Shown here: piece after piece, positions 55,675 to 64,000 of the stretch
How the letters are laid out: every line of letters starts with the position of its first letter
Numbering within the stretch: position 1 is the stretch's first letter
Assembly (NCBI RefSeq): GCF_023073715.1
Contig: NZ_JADPKA010000018.1
Coordinates: 209,478 to 273,477 of the forward strand
Reading direction: 5' to 3'
DNA: 64,000 nucleotides
From: Bradyrhizobium sp. 164
Lineage (GTDB): Bacteria > Pseudomonadota > Alphaproteobacteria > Rhizobiales > Xanthobacteraceae
Translations under genes and position numbers: made by a program
Notes under the pieces: model-generated
Told to the model about the DNA's origin: nothing
Database searches by the model: none
What the model saw: the letters and a program-made list of their open reading frames with translations, nothing else

Positions 55675-56153
55675 TCGGGACCGTCCGCGAAGTCACCCCC
55701 AATGTCGATGCCGGCACGCTGCTAGCAGGCGCGCAGTTCGTCGACGCGTTTCGCGTCGAGATCGGCGCTGCGACCGTGAATGCCCGTGAGGCCTGCATGC
55801 GGATGGTGCTGCACGGGCCGCGCTGGATCGATGTGCTGATTCGCCTGCGCAACATCCTGGTGACGCCGTTCGGGCTGAAAACATCCGGCGAAGGCGCACC
55901 GGCACCGCACGGGATGATCGGCCTTTTTCCGGTGCTGAGCGAAACACCGGAGCGGCTGATCGCTGGCTTCAACGATCATCATCTCGACTTCCGTATCGTG
56001 GTCGATGTTGCCTGCGATGCCGACGGCCGGTGGGTAACATCCACAACGCTGGTGCGGACGCATAATCTCCTGGGCAGGACCTATCTCGGCCTCATCATGC
56101 CCTTTCACAAGCTCGTGGTCCGCAGCATGATGGGACGGATCGTGACGCGCTAG
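55671..56153 (+). CDS. DUF2867-domain protein
   Basis: 160-residue soluble protein with the DUF2867 pattern: TPFGLKTSGE near 66, GMIGLFPVLSETPERLIAG near 81-99 and HNLLGRTYLGLIMPFHKLVVRSMM near the end. Function unknown in the family. It overlaps the MATE gene by ATGA, so the two are co-translated, and it may modulate or accompany export. Confidence 0.85.
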   Translation: MIGTVREVTPNVDAGTLLAGAQFVDAFRVEIGAATVNAREACMRMVLHGPRWIDVLIRLRNILVTPFGLKTSGEGAPAPHGMIGLFPVLSETPERLIAGFNDHHLDFRIVVDVACDADGRWVTSTTLVRTHNLLGRTYLGLIMPFHKLVVRSMMGRIVTR

Positions 56154-56155
56154 CT

Positions 56156-57271
56156 TCACTCCGCCAACCGCGCCGGCTTGTCGGCCGCCGCTTCCGACCA
56201 TTCGCCGACGACGCGATCGAGGTCGCAGAGGTTCTGGTGCATCTGCTCCAGCGAGAACCCGAGCGCGAAGAAGCGCTCGGCGGTGTCGCTGGGCTGGCCG
56301 CGGATCAGACCGTCGTGACGAACGGCGGCGACGGCCTCGGCGTAGTGCTGGAGCGCGACGTGAACGGGATGGATCGGCGGCGCACCGGCGCCCTCCCGCA
56401 AGGCTGCGGCGGCCGAGCGCAGGAAACGCGCGATCACCGTCGAGACCTCCGTCAGCGGGGCTGCGAGCCGCGTCTGCACTTCGGCTGGCAGCGGCACCAC
56501 GGTGGCGCGGCCGATCATCACGACGTCATGCCGTAACCGCAGGATGGTTCGCAGCAAGGGACCGGTGTCCGGCCCGCTCGACAGGCGCGCGGCGCGCTCT
56601 CGCTCGGCTTCGGCGCCAATCGCGTTGAGGCTGACCATGGCAGCGCCGATGCCGTCCTGGATCCGGTGCAGCGCATCGTTGTCGCGCCCGCGCGTGAGGC
56701 CCGCGAGCAGCTCGGTAAAGGCATCGGCGATCAGCTCGAGCAGTTTTGCTGCGCTGGCGCGGATCTGCCGCACCGCGCGCGACGGCAGCAGCAGAAACGA
56801 AACGAGCAGCCCCGTGATGGCGCCGACCGCGACCTCGCTGACGCGATCGATCGCCGAGGTCATGGGATCGGAGTGATGCATGGTCGGAACCAGAAGCACG
56901 ATCACGGCCGTGACCGTCGCGGCGCTGAGGCTCGGATTGATCGCGGCGATGAAGGCGAGCGGGGCGACCGAGAGCACCAGAAGCCCCAACAGGCCCGCTT
57001 CGCTGGAGTACGGGATCAGCATCGCGATGGCGCCGCCATAGATGGCGCCGCCGATGGTACCGAGCATGTAGTCGCGCGTCGCCTTCAGCGAGCGGCCGAC
57101 GCTCATCTGGGTCACGATCAGCGAGGTCAGCACTGCCCAGAGCGGCAAGAGCAGATGCAGCGCGGTGGCGATGGCATAGGCCGCGACGGCCGCCACGGTG
57201 ACCCGGATCGCCAGCCCCAGTTGCGTCCGTCGCGCCCGGATCTGGTCGAACAGCTCTCTTACGCGTGTCAT
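56156..57271 (-). CDS. FUSC-family membrane protein
   Basis: 371 residues with about six N-terminal helices (residues 20-170; LPLWAVLTSLIVTQMSVGRSLKAT is the FUSC signature) and a cytosolic helical part with ADAFTELLAGLTRGR and HPVHVALQHYAEAVAAV. Related to AaeB/YccS-type aromatic acid efflux and fusaric-acid resistance proteins. The start at 57271 follows GGGACG; the frame runs to 57412 over non-typical residues. It ends 3 bp after the DUF2867 stop on the other strand. Confidence 0.85.
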   Translation of the reverse strand: MTRVRELFDQIRARRTQLGLAIRVTVAAVAAYAIATALHLLLPLWAVLTSLIVTQMSVGRSLKATRDYMLGTIGGAIYGGAIAMLIPYSSEAGLLGLLVLSVAPLAFIAAINPSLSAATVTAVIVLLVPTMHHSDPMTSAIDRVSEVAVGAITGLLVSFLLLPSRAVRQIRASAAKLLELIADAFTELLAGLTRGRDNDALHRIQDGIGAAMVSLNAIGAEAERERAARLSSGPDTGPLLRTILRLRHDVVMIGRATVVPLPAEVQTRLAAPLTEVSTVIARFLRSAAAALREGAGAPPIHPVHVALQHYAEAVAAVRHDGLIRGQPSDTAERFFALGFSLEQMHQNLCDLDRVVGEWSEAAADKPARLAE

Positions 57272-57393
57272 CGTCAACGTCCCGGTCAGATCCTCTTGAG
57301 CCAGGCAAAAGCATGGCTGATGCCCGCCCCGGCATGGCCGCTTGAAAGGCGAAATCAGCCCGCCTAACTTGCCGGCCAAAACGAGGAAACACG

Positions 57394-58764
57394 ATGGCCC
57401 ACGAAACCGCAACGCTCGCCGCTTATGTCTTCAATCTGAAATACCAGGATATTCCGGCGGAGGTGCTGGATCGCGCCAAAGTGCTGACGCTGGATTTCCT
57501 CGGCAGCGCCATCCGCGCCCGCAACGAGGCGGAATCGACCCCGTCGATGCTGAAGACGCTAGAAGCCCTCGCGCTCGACACCAAGGGCGAGGCCACCGTA
57601 TTCGGCGACAGCAAGACCTGGACGCCAGCGGTGGCGGCCCTGCTCAACGGCGCGTTGGGACATTCGCTCGATTTCGACGACACCCACGCCGATTCCTCGC
57701 TGCATCCGAGCGCTCCGGTGGTGCCGGCCGCCTTCGCGGTCGGCGAGATGGTCGGCGCGTCGGGCCGCGACGTGCTGACGGCGATCGTCGCGGGCTATGA
57801 GGTCTGCTGCCGGCTCGGCAATGCGCTCGATTCGACCTCGCATTATGCGCGCGGCTTCCATCCGACTGCGACCGCCGGCACCTATGGTGCGGCCGCGGCC
57901 GCCGCAAAACTGTTCGGCCTCTCCGAGCAACAGATCATCGCCGCCTTCGGCGTCTCGGGCAGCCAGGCCGCCGGATCGCTGCAATTCCTGGTCAACGGCG
58001 CCTGGAACAAGCGCTACCAGGTCGGCGCCGCCGCAATGAACGGCGTCATCGCCGCGACACTGGCGCGCAACGATTTCGTCGGCGCGACGGAATCGGTCGA
58101 GGGCAGGCACGGCCTGCTCGCCGGCTACACTGACGACGCGCATCCGGGCAAGGCGGTCGCCGAGCTCGGCAAGAGCTACGAGACCATGAAGATCGGCGTC
58201 AAACCCTATCCGAGCTGCCGCTACACCCATGCCGCGATCGACGCGCTGATCGCGATGCGGCGCGAGCACAATCTGACGCCGGACCAGGTCAAGCGCGTCG
58301 AGATCGGCCTGCATCGCAACGGCATCACGCTGACCGGCGATGCCGCCACCAAGCGGCATCCGACCTCGATCGTCGGCGGTCAGTTCTCGATGTTCTTCAC
58401 CGGCGCGCTCGCGCTGGACCAGGGCTCATTTGGTTGGGACGACTACAGCCGCCTGGGCGATGCCGCCATCGACGCGCTCGCCGACAGGTTCGACGTCGTG
58501 CAGGACGACCGGCTCGAAATCGGCCGCACCCATCCGTTCGGCGCCCGCGTCAGCATCACGACGGACGATGGCGTGCATGAGCGACTGTATGCCGACCCGT
58601 CGGGCGAACCGAATTCGTTTCCCGACACGCAGGCGATGCAGCAGAAGTTTTTGACGCTGGCGCGGCCCGTGCTGAACGCACGGGCGGAGAAGTTTGCGGA
58701 TGCGATCATGACGCTGGAGCGGTTCGACCGGGTGGCGAAGGCGACCGAGCTGGGGAGGTCGTAA
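57394..58764 (+). CDS. MmgE/PrpD-family protein
   Basis: 456 residues with the family's two-domain layout: N-terminal helical domain (LTLDFLGSAIRARNEAESTP; LLNGALGHSLDFDDTHADSSLHPSAPVVPAA) and a later PYPSCRYTHAAIDA. The HSLDFDDTHADSSLHPS block carries the presumed active-site Asp/His set of 2-methylcitrate dehydratase and cis-aconitate decarboxylase. No other propionate genes are nearby, so a specific substrate is not implied. GAGGAAACACG precedes the ATG. Divergent from FUSC. Confidence 0.9.
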   Translation: MAHETATLAAYVFNLKYQDIPAEVLDRAKVLTLDFLGSAIRARNEAESTPSMLKTLEALALDTKGEATVFGDSKTWTPAVAALLNGALGHSLDFDDTHADSSLHPSAPVVPAAFAVGEMVGASGRDVLTAIVAGYEVCCRLGNALDSTSHYARGFHPTATAGTYGAAAAAAKLFGLSEQQIIAAFGVSGSQAAGSLQFLVNGAWNKRYQVGAAAMNGVIAATLARNDFVGATESVEGRHGLLAGYTDDAHPGKAVAELGKSYETMKIGVKPYPSCRYTHAAIDALIAMRREHNLTPDQVKRVEIGLHRNGITLTGDAATKRHPTSIVGGQFSMFFTGALALDQGSFGWDDYSRLGDAAIDALADRFDVVQDDRLEIGRTHPFGARVSITTDDGVHERLYADPSGEPNSFPDTQAMQQKFLTLARPVLNARAEKFADAIMTLERFDRVAKATELGRS

Positions 58765-58787
58765 GCTCTCGCCACACGAACGCTGCA

Positions 58788-58936
58788 CCCTCTCCCCTTG
58801 TGGGAGAGGGTGGCTCGCCGCGACGGCGGCGAGACGGGTGAGGGGTCTGCCTCCGCAAACTCTTCAGCAGTTGAACTCGCGGATGCAGACCCCTCATCCG
58901 GCGCTTCGCGCCACCTTCTCCCACAAGGGGAGAAGG
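58788..58936. repeat. composite palindromic element, second full copy (inverted)
   Basis: Reads CCCTCTCCCCTTGTGGGAG, the hairpin GCTCGCCGCGACGGCGGCGA, GGGTGAGGGG, a spacer from TCTGCCTCC, then ACCCCTCATCC, GGCGCTTCGCGCC and CCTTCTCCCACAAGGGGAG. It is the 54087-54234 element in the opposite direction with spacer and stem differences. Confidence 0.85.
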
Positions 58937-58980
58937 AAGAAAAGGCGGCACTTCGCTCTGCTTTCATCAATTCATCCCGG

Positions 58981-60391
58981 CTACCTTCCCTTCTCGCGCG
59001 TTGCGTCCACCACGTCGCGCACGAGGTCGAACACGCGATCCGCTTCTGGCGGCCAGTTCGGCGAACGTCCGAGCCGCACGATGACCAGCCGCTCCGAGGG
59101 GATCACGATGGTGTACTGCCCAATCGTGCCCTTGGCGAAAAAAGGCATCGCGCGGCCAGCCGCGCTCGATGCGAAACTTCGCGCCGAAACTGTCGCCCAG
59201 GTTGGTCCAGAAGCCGGCGCCGATGCCGACCCAGGCCTTCGGCGTGGGCGAGGACGAATAGCTCACCCAGCCCTCGGGCAGGATGCGCTGGCCGCCGGCG
59301 ATGCCGTCATTGAGATAGAACTGGCCGAAGCGCGCCCAGTCCCGCGCCGATGCCAGCATCTCGCTCGAGCCCTCGATTGTACCGGCACCGTCGAGCTGGA
59401 GCGTGACATGGCGCATGCCGAGCGGGACGAACAATTCGCGGCGCGCGAAGCGCAGTGCATCTGCGGGAGTTCCACCGGCCGCGTTGCGGATCAGATGCGA
59501 GAGCAGCATGGTGTTGCCGTCGTGATAATTCCACGCCGCGCCCGGCGTGGTTGCCAGCGGCATCCTCGCGGCATAGGCCGCCATGTCGCCTTCGACGAAC
59601 TTCATGCGGTTGACCGGCTCGAAGGCGGAGCCGAGCGAGGCCTGCAACGAACTGCCGAGCGCGAGCCCTGCGGTGTGGCGCAGCAATTGATCCACGCTGA
59701 TGGCATGGCGCGGATCATCCGGATCGTTCCAGGCGACGACCGGCGCAGGTCCGTCGAGCTTCAGCTTGCCCTGGCGCACCAGTACGCCCGTGAGCGCCGA
59801 TATCACCGATTTGGTCATGGAGAAGCCGAGCAGCGGCGTCTCCGGTCCGATACCGTCGGCGTAACGCTCGGCGATGACGCGGCCCGCTTTCACCACGACG
59901 ACCGCCCGGGTGCGGCGATAGGGCGGCTGCGCCGGCTCGGCAAAGGCGCGGTCGAGCGCGGCAGCAACCTCGGGACTTTGCGGCGGCACGATCGCGGGGC
60001 CGGCGATCTCTGGAAGCAGCGCGGGCTGCCTGTCGTCCAGCGGCGGCATGACTTCGGCGAGCGGCTCGCCATGCGCGAGCGTGCAGCCGAGCCCCTCGCG
60101 ATAGACGGCATGGCTGCGGCCGAGGCCAAACAGTGTCACCGTAACGTCCTTGCGCACGCGATCGATCCGGTAGTCCATCGCCCAGCTGATCAGGCCGGTC
60201 CCGGGCATCGCATCGTTGGTTTCGGTGAAGGTGCGCCGCGGATCGAGGTCGGAGACGAAGGTCTCAGAGCACAGGATGCCGGCGACAAAGCCGGTGGCGA
60301 CCTTCGGCACGTCGCGGGCGCGCGCAGCACCGAGCGCGAGGCCGGCACAGGCGATGGTGGTGAGGAGGACGATGTTGTGGCGGCAGGTCAC
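58981..60391 (-). pseudogene. serine hydrolase (beta-lactamase/penicillin-binding type), frameshifted near the C-terminus
   Basis: Exported beta-lactamase-fold hydrolase. The GTG at 60391 has a GGAGACAGCCC ribosome site and opens a signal peptide (NIVLLTTIACAGLALG). The active serine is in SMTKS (Ser191, Lys194); the second motif reads NYHDGNT. Near residue 416 a run of six T on the coding strand (59138-59143 as A on plus) shifts the frame; one base fewer restores GTIGQYTIVIPSERLVIVRLG and a stop at 58981 for 469 residues. As written the frame ends at 58967 with a foreign tail. An assembly error is possible. Confidence 0.8.
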
Positions 60392-60554
60392 GGGCTGTCT
60401 CCGGCTTGGGGGCGTGTGCCGGAGACGAAGCAGGAGGCGTGGGAGGACTGCTCGCCGGATTTGGAAAACGACCTCGCCGGAATTGCGCATGGGCTGGCCG
60501 ATTTTGAAATAAGTGAGCTATTTCAGAATTATAGGGAATGCTGCGGCAACGGCG

Positions 60555-60590
60555 CTCAGTCCCCTCGCCCTGCTTGCGGGGAGAGGCGAA
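60555..60590. repeat. short CCTCGCCCTGCTTGC palindrome
   Basis: CCCCTCGCCCTGCTTGCGGGGAGAGG is a decayed relative of the CTCTCCC palindromes, located between the AraC gene end and the hydrolase start. Low similarity; noted for completeness. Confidence 0.35.
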
Positions 60591-60597
60591 GAGCCCA

Positions 60598-61662
60598 TCA
60601 CGCCGGGCTGGCCTTGAGCCGCCGATATTCCGTCGGGGTCACGCCGGTCACCGCCTTGAAGGCGCGGTTGAAGGGACCGAGTGACTGGAAGCCGGCATCC
60701 ATGGCGATGGTGATGACGGGGACCTCGGCCTGGGCGGGATCGGCGAGCGCGGCCTTGGCTTCCTCGATCCGATGATTATTCAGGAATACATTGAAGTTGC
60801 GATAGCCGAGCCGCTGGTTGATCAGCCGGCGCAGCCGGTATTCGGGAATTTTCAGCCGGTTCGCCAGCGCGCCGATTGTGACGTTCTCCTGGCGATAGAT
60901 CCGCTCGTCCGCCATCAGCCGCATCAGGGCATCGATGAGCTTCTGGTCGGAGGCTTGCTCTGCCGCTGGGGATTGGCTCAAAATAATCGGCCGCGCTGTT
61001 TCAGCGGCAAGAGGAAACAGGCCGGCGCCATCGACGCGCATCATCGCATAGGCGATGGCCGCAACGATGCAGGCGAGCACGCCCGCATTGACCGTGTCGG
61101 CGATATCGCCAACCTCCGTGCCGGCCACGCCAATCTGGAGCAGCGCGTTCACCCCGCCATAGAGCGCGGCCGCGCAGACGATAAAGACGCGAACGCGGCG
61201 ACGGCGCTCGACCAGATCGGTCGACCACGAATTGATCGTCTGCACCACCGCGAGCGCAATGAAACCGAGCACGATCAGATTGACAATGGTGACGGCGAGC
61301 CGAACGCTTCCGCCCGCTACGATCCAGAGACAGTTAGCGAAGCTGAACGCGGTCACCAGTCCCCAGATCAATCCGTGCCACCAGCGCAGGCGAAACTCGT
61401 CGTCGAACAGCGCGCGCGTGAACAGCCAGAACACCACGATGTTGCCCGTCGACAATGCAATCAGCGGCGCATGCGAGGCCGGCGCCAGCGACGACACGCC
61501 GACCGAATAGCTCGCCGCATGCGCGGCCGATCCAAGCGCGAAGGCCGCGCCAAGCCGGGCCGCGAGGACGTTGCGGAAATCCGCGACGAGCGAGGCCCCA
61601 AGCACAAGCAGCAGCGCCACGGACGCGGCGCAAAAGGCTAGTTCTGTTGCGGTAAATGTCAT
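60598..61662 (-). CDS. AraC-family regulator with membrane N-terminus
   Basis: 354 residues. The first about 230 form six or seven hydrophobic helices; the C-terminal about 110 hold an AraC DNA-binding domain (ENVTIGALANRLKIPEYRLRRLINQRLGYRNFNVFLNNHRIEEAKAALAD, then AGFQSLGPFNRAFKAVTGVTPTEYRR). A membrane-anchored transcription factor of this kind would read a signal at or in the membrane. The start at 61662 is in the first helix; the frame continues upstream without a clear site. Confidence 0.88.
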   Translation of the reverse strand: MTFTATELAFCAASVALLLVLGASLVADFRNVLAARLGAAFALGSAAHAASYSVGVSSLAPASHAPLIALSTGNIVVFWLFTRALFDDEFRLRWWHGLIWGLVTAFSFANCLWIVAGGSVRLAVTIVNLIVLGFIALAVVQTINSWSTDLVERRRRVRVFIVCAAALYGGVNALLQIGVAGTEVGDIADTVNAGVLACIVAAIAYAMMRVDGAGLFPLAAETARPIILSQSPAAEQASDQKLIDALMRLMADERIYRQENVTIGALANRLKIPEYRLRRLINQRLGYRNFNVFLNNHRIEEAKAALADPAQAEVPVITIAMDAGFQSLGPFNRAFKAVTGVTPTEYRRLKASPA

Positions 61663-61984
61663 CGGCGATGCGACGGTCGCGGTTGAAATCAGGCGAACAT
61701 CTTTCGTCAGGCATATTTTTTCAAGGACCATTCGCACCACAATTGTCATCGGCCGGCTTGCCGTCTTCGCTCCAGCTTCGCCGGCCGAGCATTGCTGTGG
61801 GCCCGGCGCAGCGTTGCGGAGACGGGACCGGGCGATCCTGTACTCCGAGACGGTTGCGATTCAACCGAAAGGCTGCAGCGCACTGGATGCCCCGCCTTCG
61901 CGGGGCATGACAGCAGGCTCTGACGCGACGGCGATGCGAAATCGTGCTACGATCGCGCCGAAGAAAGTCAAAAGGAGCCCACCC

Positions 61985-62902
61985 ATGAGCTGGCAACCCT
62001 CCAATGATCCCGTGCTCGGCGATCCCATGTCCTGCGATGCGCTCGATCTCGTCATCGTGCCGCGCACGCGCGATCTCGGCGACGGATTCGCGGTGCGGCG
62101 CGCATTGCCGCATGGCAAGCGGCAGATGGTCGGGCCCTTCATCTTCTTCGATCATTTTGGGCCGGTGCAGTTCGTCTCCGGCAAGGGCATGGACGTGCGG
62201 CCGCATCCGCACATCGGGCTTGCCACCGTCACCTATCTGTTCGACGGCGCGATCATGCATCGCGACAGCGAAGGCAATGTCCAGGAGATCGCGCCTGGCG
62301 CGATGAACCTCATGACCGCAGGGCGCGGCATCGCCCATTCCGAGCGCACGCCCGACGCGCAGCGCGCCTCGGGTCAGAAGATGCTCGGCTTGCAAAGCTG
62401 GATCGCACTGCCGGCCGGATCTGAAGAGATCGCGCCGTCATTCCAGCACTATGCCGCCGGCGACCTGCCGATGGTCTCCGAGCGCGACTTCACCGCGCGG
62501 GTGATCGCGGGCTCCTCATTCGGCATCGCCTCGCCTGTTACGATGGTGTCGCCCTGGTTCTACACCGAGGTCACGGCGGCAGCGGGCGCGAGCGTGCCGC
62601 TCGATCCCGATCACGAGGAACGCGCGATCTACGTGGTCGACGGCGAGGTCGAGATCGCGAACGAGCGCTACGAGGGGCCGCGGCTCTTAATCTTCCGCCC
62701 CGGCGACCGCATTACGGTGAAGGCCCTGAAGGCCACGCGGATGATGTTTCTGGGCGGCGATGCACTGGAGGGCCCGCGCCATATCTGGTGGAATTTCGTC
62801 TCCTCCAGCAAGGAGCGGATCGAGCAGGCCAAGCAGGACTGGAAAACCGGCCGCTTCGCCGCAGTTCCGCAGGAACATGAGTTCATTCCGCTGCCGGAAT
62901 AG
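61985..62902 (+). CDS. pirin-family protein
   Basis: 305-residue bicupin. The metal ligands are in RPHPHIGLATVTYLFDGAIMHRDSEG near 74-99 (three His and a Glu), followed by GRGIAHSE. The C-terminal cupin (DHEERAIYVVDGEVEI) is typical. Pirins include quercetin dioxygenases and redox cofactors; the function here is not known. AAAGGAG precedes the ATG. The ATG at 61571 upstream lies in non-coding sequence. Confidence 0.9.
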   Translation: MSWQPSNDPVLGDPMSCDALDLVIVPRTRDLGDGFAVRRALPHGKRQMVGPFIFFDHFGPVQFVSGKGMDVRPHPHIGLATVTYLFDGAIMHRDSEGNVQEIAPGAMNLMTAGRGIAHSERTPDAQRASGQKMLGLQSWIALPAGSEEIAPSFQHYAAGDLPMVSERDFTARVIAGSSFGIASPVTMVSPWFYTEVTAAAGASVPLDPDHEERAIYVVDGEVEIANERYEGPRLLIFRPGDRITVKALKATRMMFLGGDALEGPRHIWWNFVSSSKERIEQAKQDWKTGRFAAVPQEHEFIPLPE

Positions 62903-62965
62903 GCTATCCCGGTTTCCGGCCGCGCTGTCAGCCGCGGCCGGATTCCTTGTGCGAAGGCTTTGCCG

Positions 62966-63880
62966 ATGACCACCATGCTCTCAAGCGACCTGCCGCTCCC
63001 CAAGATCGGACGCGGCAAGGTGCGCGACATCTACGCCGTCGACGACGACCGTCTGCTGCTCGTCACCACCGACCGCATCAGCGCCTTCGACGTCGTGATG
63101 GGCGAGACCATCCCGATGAAGGGCGCGGTGCTGACTCAAATCAGCGCGTTCTGGTTCAACGAATTGGAGGGCGTGGTGCCGCATCACATGATCAGCGCCG
63201 ACACCGACGCGATCATCTCGGCCGTGCCGGCCTTGATGCCCCACCGCGCCGAGATTCTCGGTCGCGCCATGCTGTGCAAGCGCACCACCGTGTTCCCGAT
63301 CGAATGCGTGATCCGCGGTTATCTCTCGGGCTCGGCCTGGAAGGAATATGCCACGAGCGGCACGCTGGCCGGCGAGAAGCTGAAGACGGGGCTCGTCGAG
63401 AGCGAGAAGCTGGAGCCTGCCATCTTCAGCCCGGCAACCAAGGCCGAGAGCGGCCATGACGAGAACATCACCATCGCGAGGATGCGCGCGGTGGTCGGCG
63501 ACGAGGTTGCCTACACGCTGGAGAGCATGACGCGCGCGATCTACACGCTCGGCGAGGAGCTGGCCCGCGAGCAGGGCATCATCATCGCCGACACCAAGTT
63601 CGAGTTCGGCCGCGACAAGGACGGCCGCATCATCCTGATCGACGAAGTCATGACGCCGGATTCCTCGCGCTTCTGGGCGCTCGATACCTACAAGCCCGGC
63701 CAGCCGCAGGCGAGCTTCGACAAGCAACCCTTGCGCGACTATCTCGACGTCGAGCGCCGCGCCGGCCGCTGGAACGGCGACGCCCCACCGCCCCCGCTGC
63801 CGGCGAGCGTGGTGGAGGCGACCAGCAAGCGATATCTGGAAGCGTATCGGCGCGTGACGGGGAAAGAGCTGAAGATTTAG
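62966..63880 (+). CDS. purC: phosphoribosylaminoimidazole-succinocarboxamide synthase
   Basis: 304 residues, purine biosynthesis (CAIR plus Asp to SAICAR). [32 protein letters not shown] near 15-46 is the ATP motif; [62 protein letters not shown] and the late [11 protein letters not shown] are all present. The start at 62966 follows GAAGG. Longer than the small SAICAR form (about 240), matching the long type with N-terminal and C-terminal extensions. Confidence 0.96.
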   Translation: MTTMLSSDLPLPKIGRGKVRDIYAVDDDRLLLVTTDRISAFDVVMGETIPMKGAVLTQISAFWFNELEGVVPHHMISADTDAIISAVPALMPHRAEILGRAMLCKRTTVFPIECVIRGYLSGSAWKEYATSGTLAGEKLKTGLVESEKLEPAIFSPATKAESGHDENITIARMRAVVGDEVAYTLESMTRAIYTLGEELAREQGIIIADTKFEFGRDKDGRIILIDEVMTPDSSRFWALDTYKPGQPQASFDKQPLRDYLDVERRAGRWNGDAPPPPLPASVVEATSKRYLEAYRRVTGKELKI

Positions 63881-63962
63881 GCGGGACTGTTACCGCAGCT
63901 CCGTCATTGCTGTGCATGTTCACTAATTCGCTGATTGGATCGCTCCAGCGGAGGACGATCCG

Positions 63963-64000
63963 ATGCGCGACAACAGCTATGACCGGACGATTGAGCGCAA
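63963..64000 (+). CDS. start of an unidentified gene (3' truncated)
   Basis: The last 38 bases open with ATG after GGAGGACGATCCG, a good ribosome site, and encode MRDNSYDRTIER before the window ends. Too short to name. Confidence 0.4.
   Translation, partial: MRDNSYDRTIER

Noticed and set aside
54072..56153. 693-codon plus-strand frame
   Set aside because: It is frame run-through across the repeat and the MATE gene in the wrong frame; only its last 160 codons (DUF2867) are real.

Overview
The window is a chromosomal segment of a GC-rich alphaproteobacterium, most likely Bradyrhizobium or a close relative. The reasons are the gene order rpsT-dnaA-dnaN-recF-gyrB, a DUF3551 secreted protein, HWE/HisKA_2 and PAS-GGDEF-EAL signalling proteins, Bug-type and branched-chain-amino-acid-type uptake proteins, and several families of short palindromic repeats scattered between genes. 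The genus assignment is inferred from protein character, not from a database search.

Layout. 1-8.5 kb: a truncated metallo-beta-lactamase-fold hydrolase, an HxlR regulator divergent from a small monooxygenase-like protein, a PHB-depolymerase-type esterase, a luciferase-like flavin monooxygenase, a cytochrome P450, an SDR dehydrogenase and an HWE-type sensor kinase. 8.7-20 kb: a PAS-GGDEF-EAL protein, a complete branched-chain-type ABC importer (binding protein, two ATPases, two permeases), then a large Cache-like/PAS/GGDEF/EAL protein overlapping a PAS-GGDEF protein, and a tRNA-Arg(CCG). 20-30 kb: DNA polymerase IV, a membrane histidine kinase, a Tag-like glycosylase, a membrane protein/winged-helix regulator/uppS operon with a candidate operator, a secreted trypsin-like protease, and an ArsR regulator overlapping an SRPBCC-DUF899 fusion. 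30-43 kb: a Bug-type binding protein, a VOC protein, an acyl-CoA ligase, an HD-GYP protein, a molybdenum hydroxylase pair, two alpha/beta hydrolases, a capsule-export lipoprotein, MsrA and several small conserved proteins.

43.5-54 kb is the replication core: rpsT, a gene-free AT-richer stretch of about 1.1 kb dense in GANTC sites, dnaA, dnaN, a broken DUF559 gene inside a palindromic element, recF, gyrB and a MurA paralogue with Asp in place of the fosfomycin-target Cys. 54-64 kb: a MATE transporter, DUF2867, FUSC, MmgE/PrpD, a frameshifted serine hydrolase, a membrane AraC regulator, a pirin, purC and the first codons of another gene.

The most unusual material lies between the genes. Composite palindromic elements of about 150 bp occur as full copies, truncated copies and, between dnaN and recF, with a DUF559 endonuclease-like gene in the place of the central spacer. 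Two full copies lie inverted around a 4.6 kb block and differ by compensatory changes that keep their stems. Three single-base frameshifts (48112, 52535-52538, 59138-59143) are either real decay or assembly errors and should be checked against reads.
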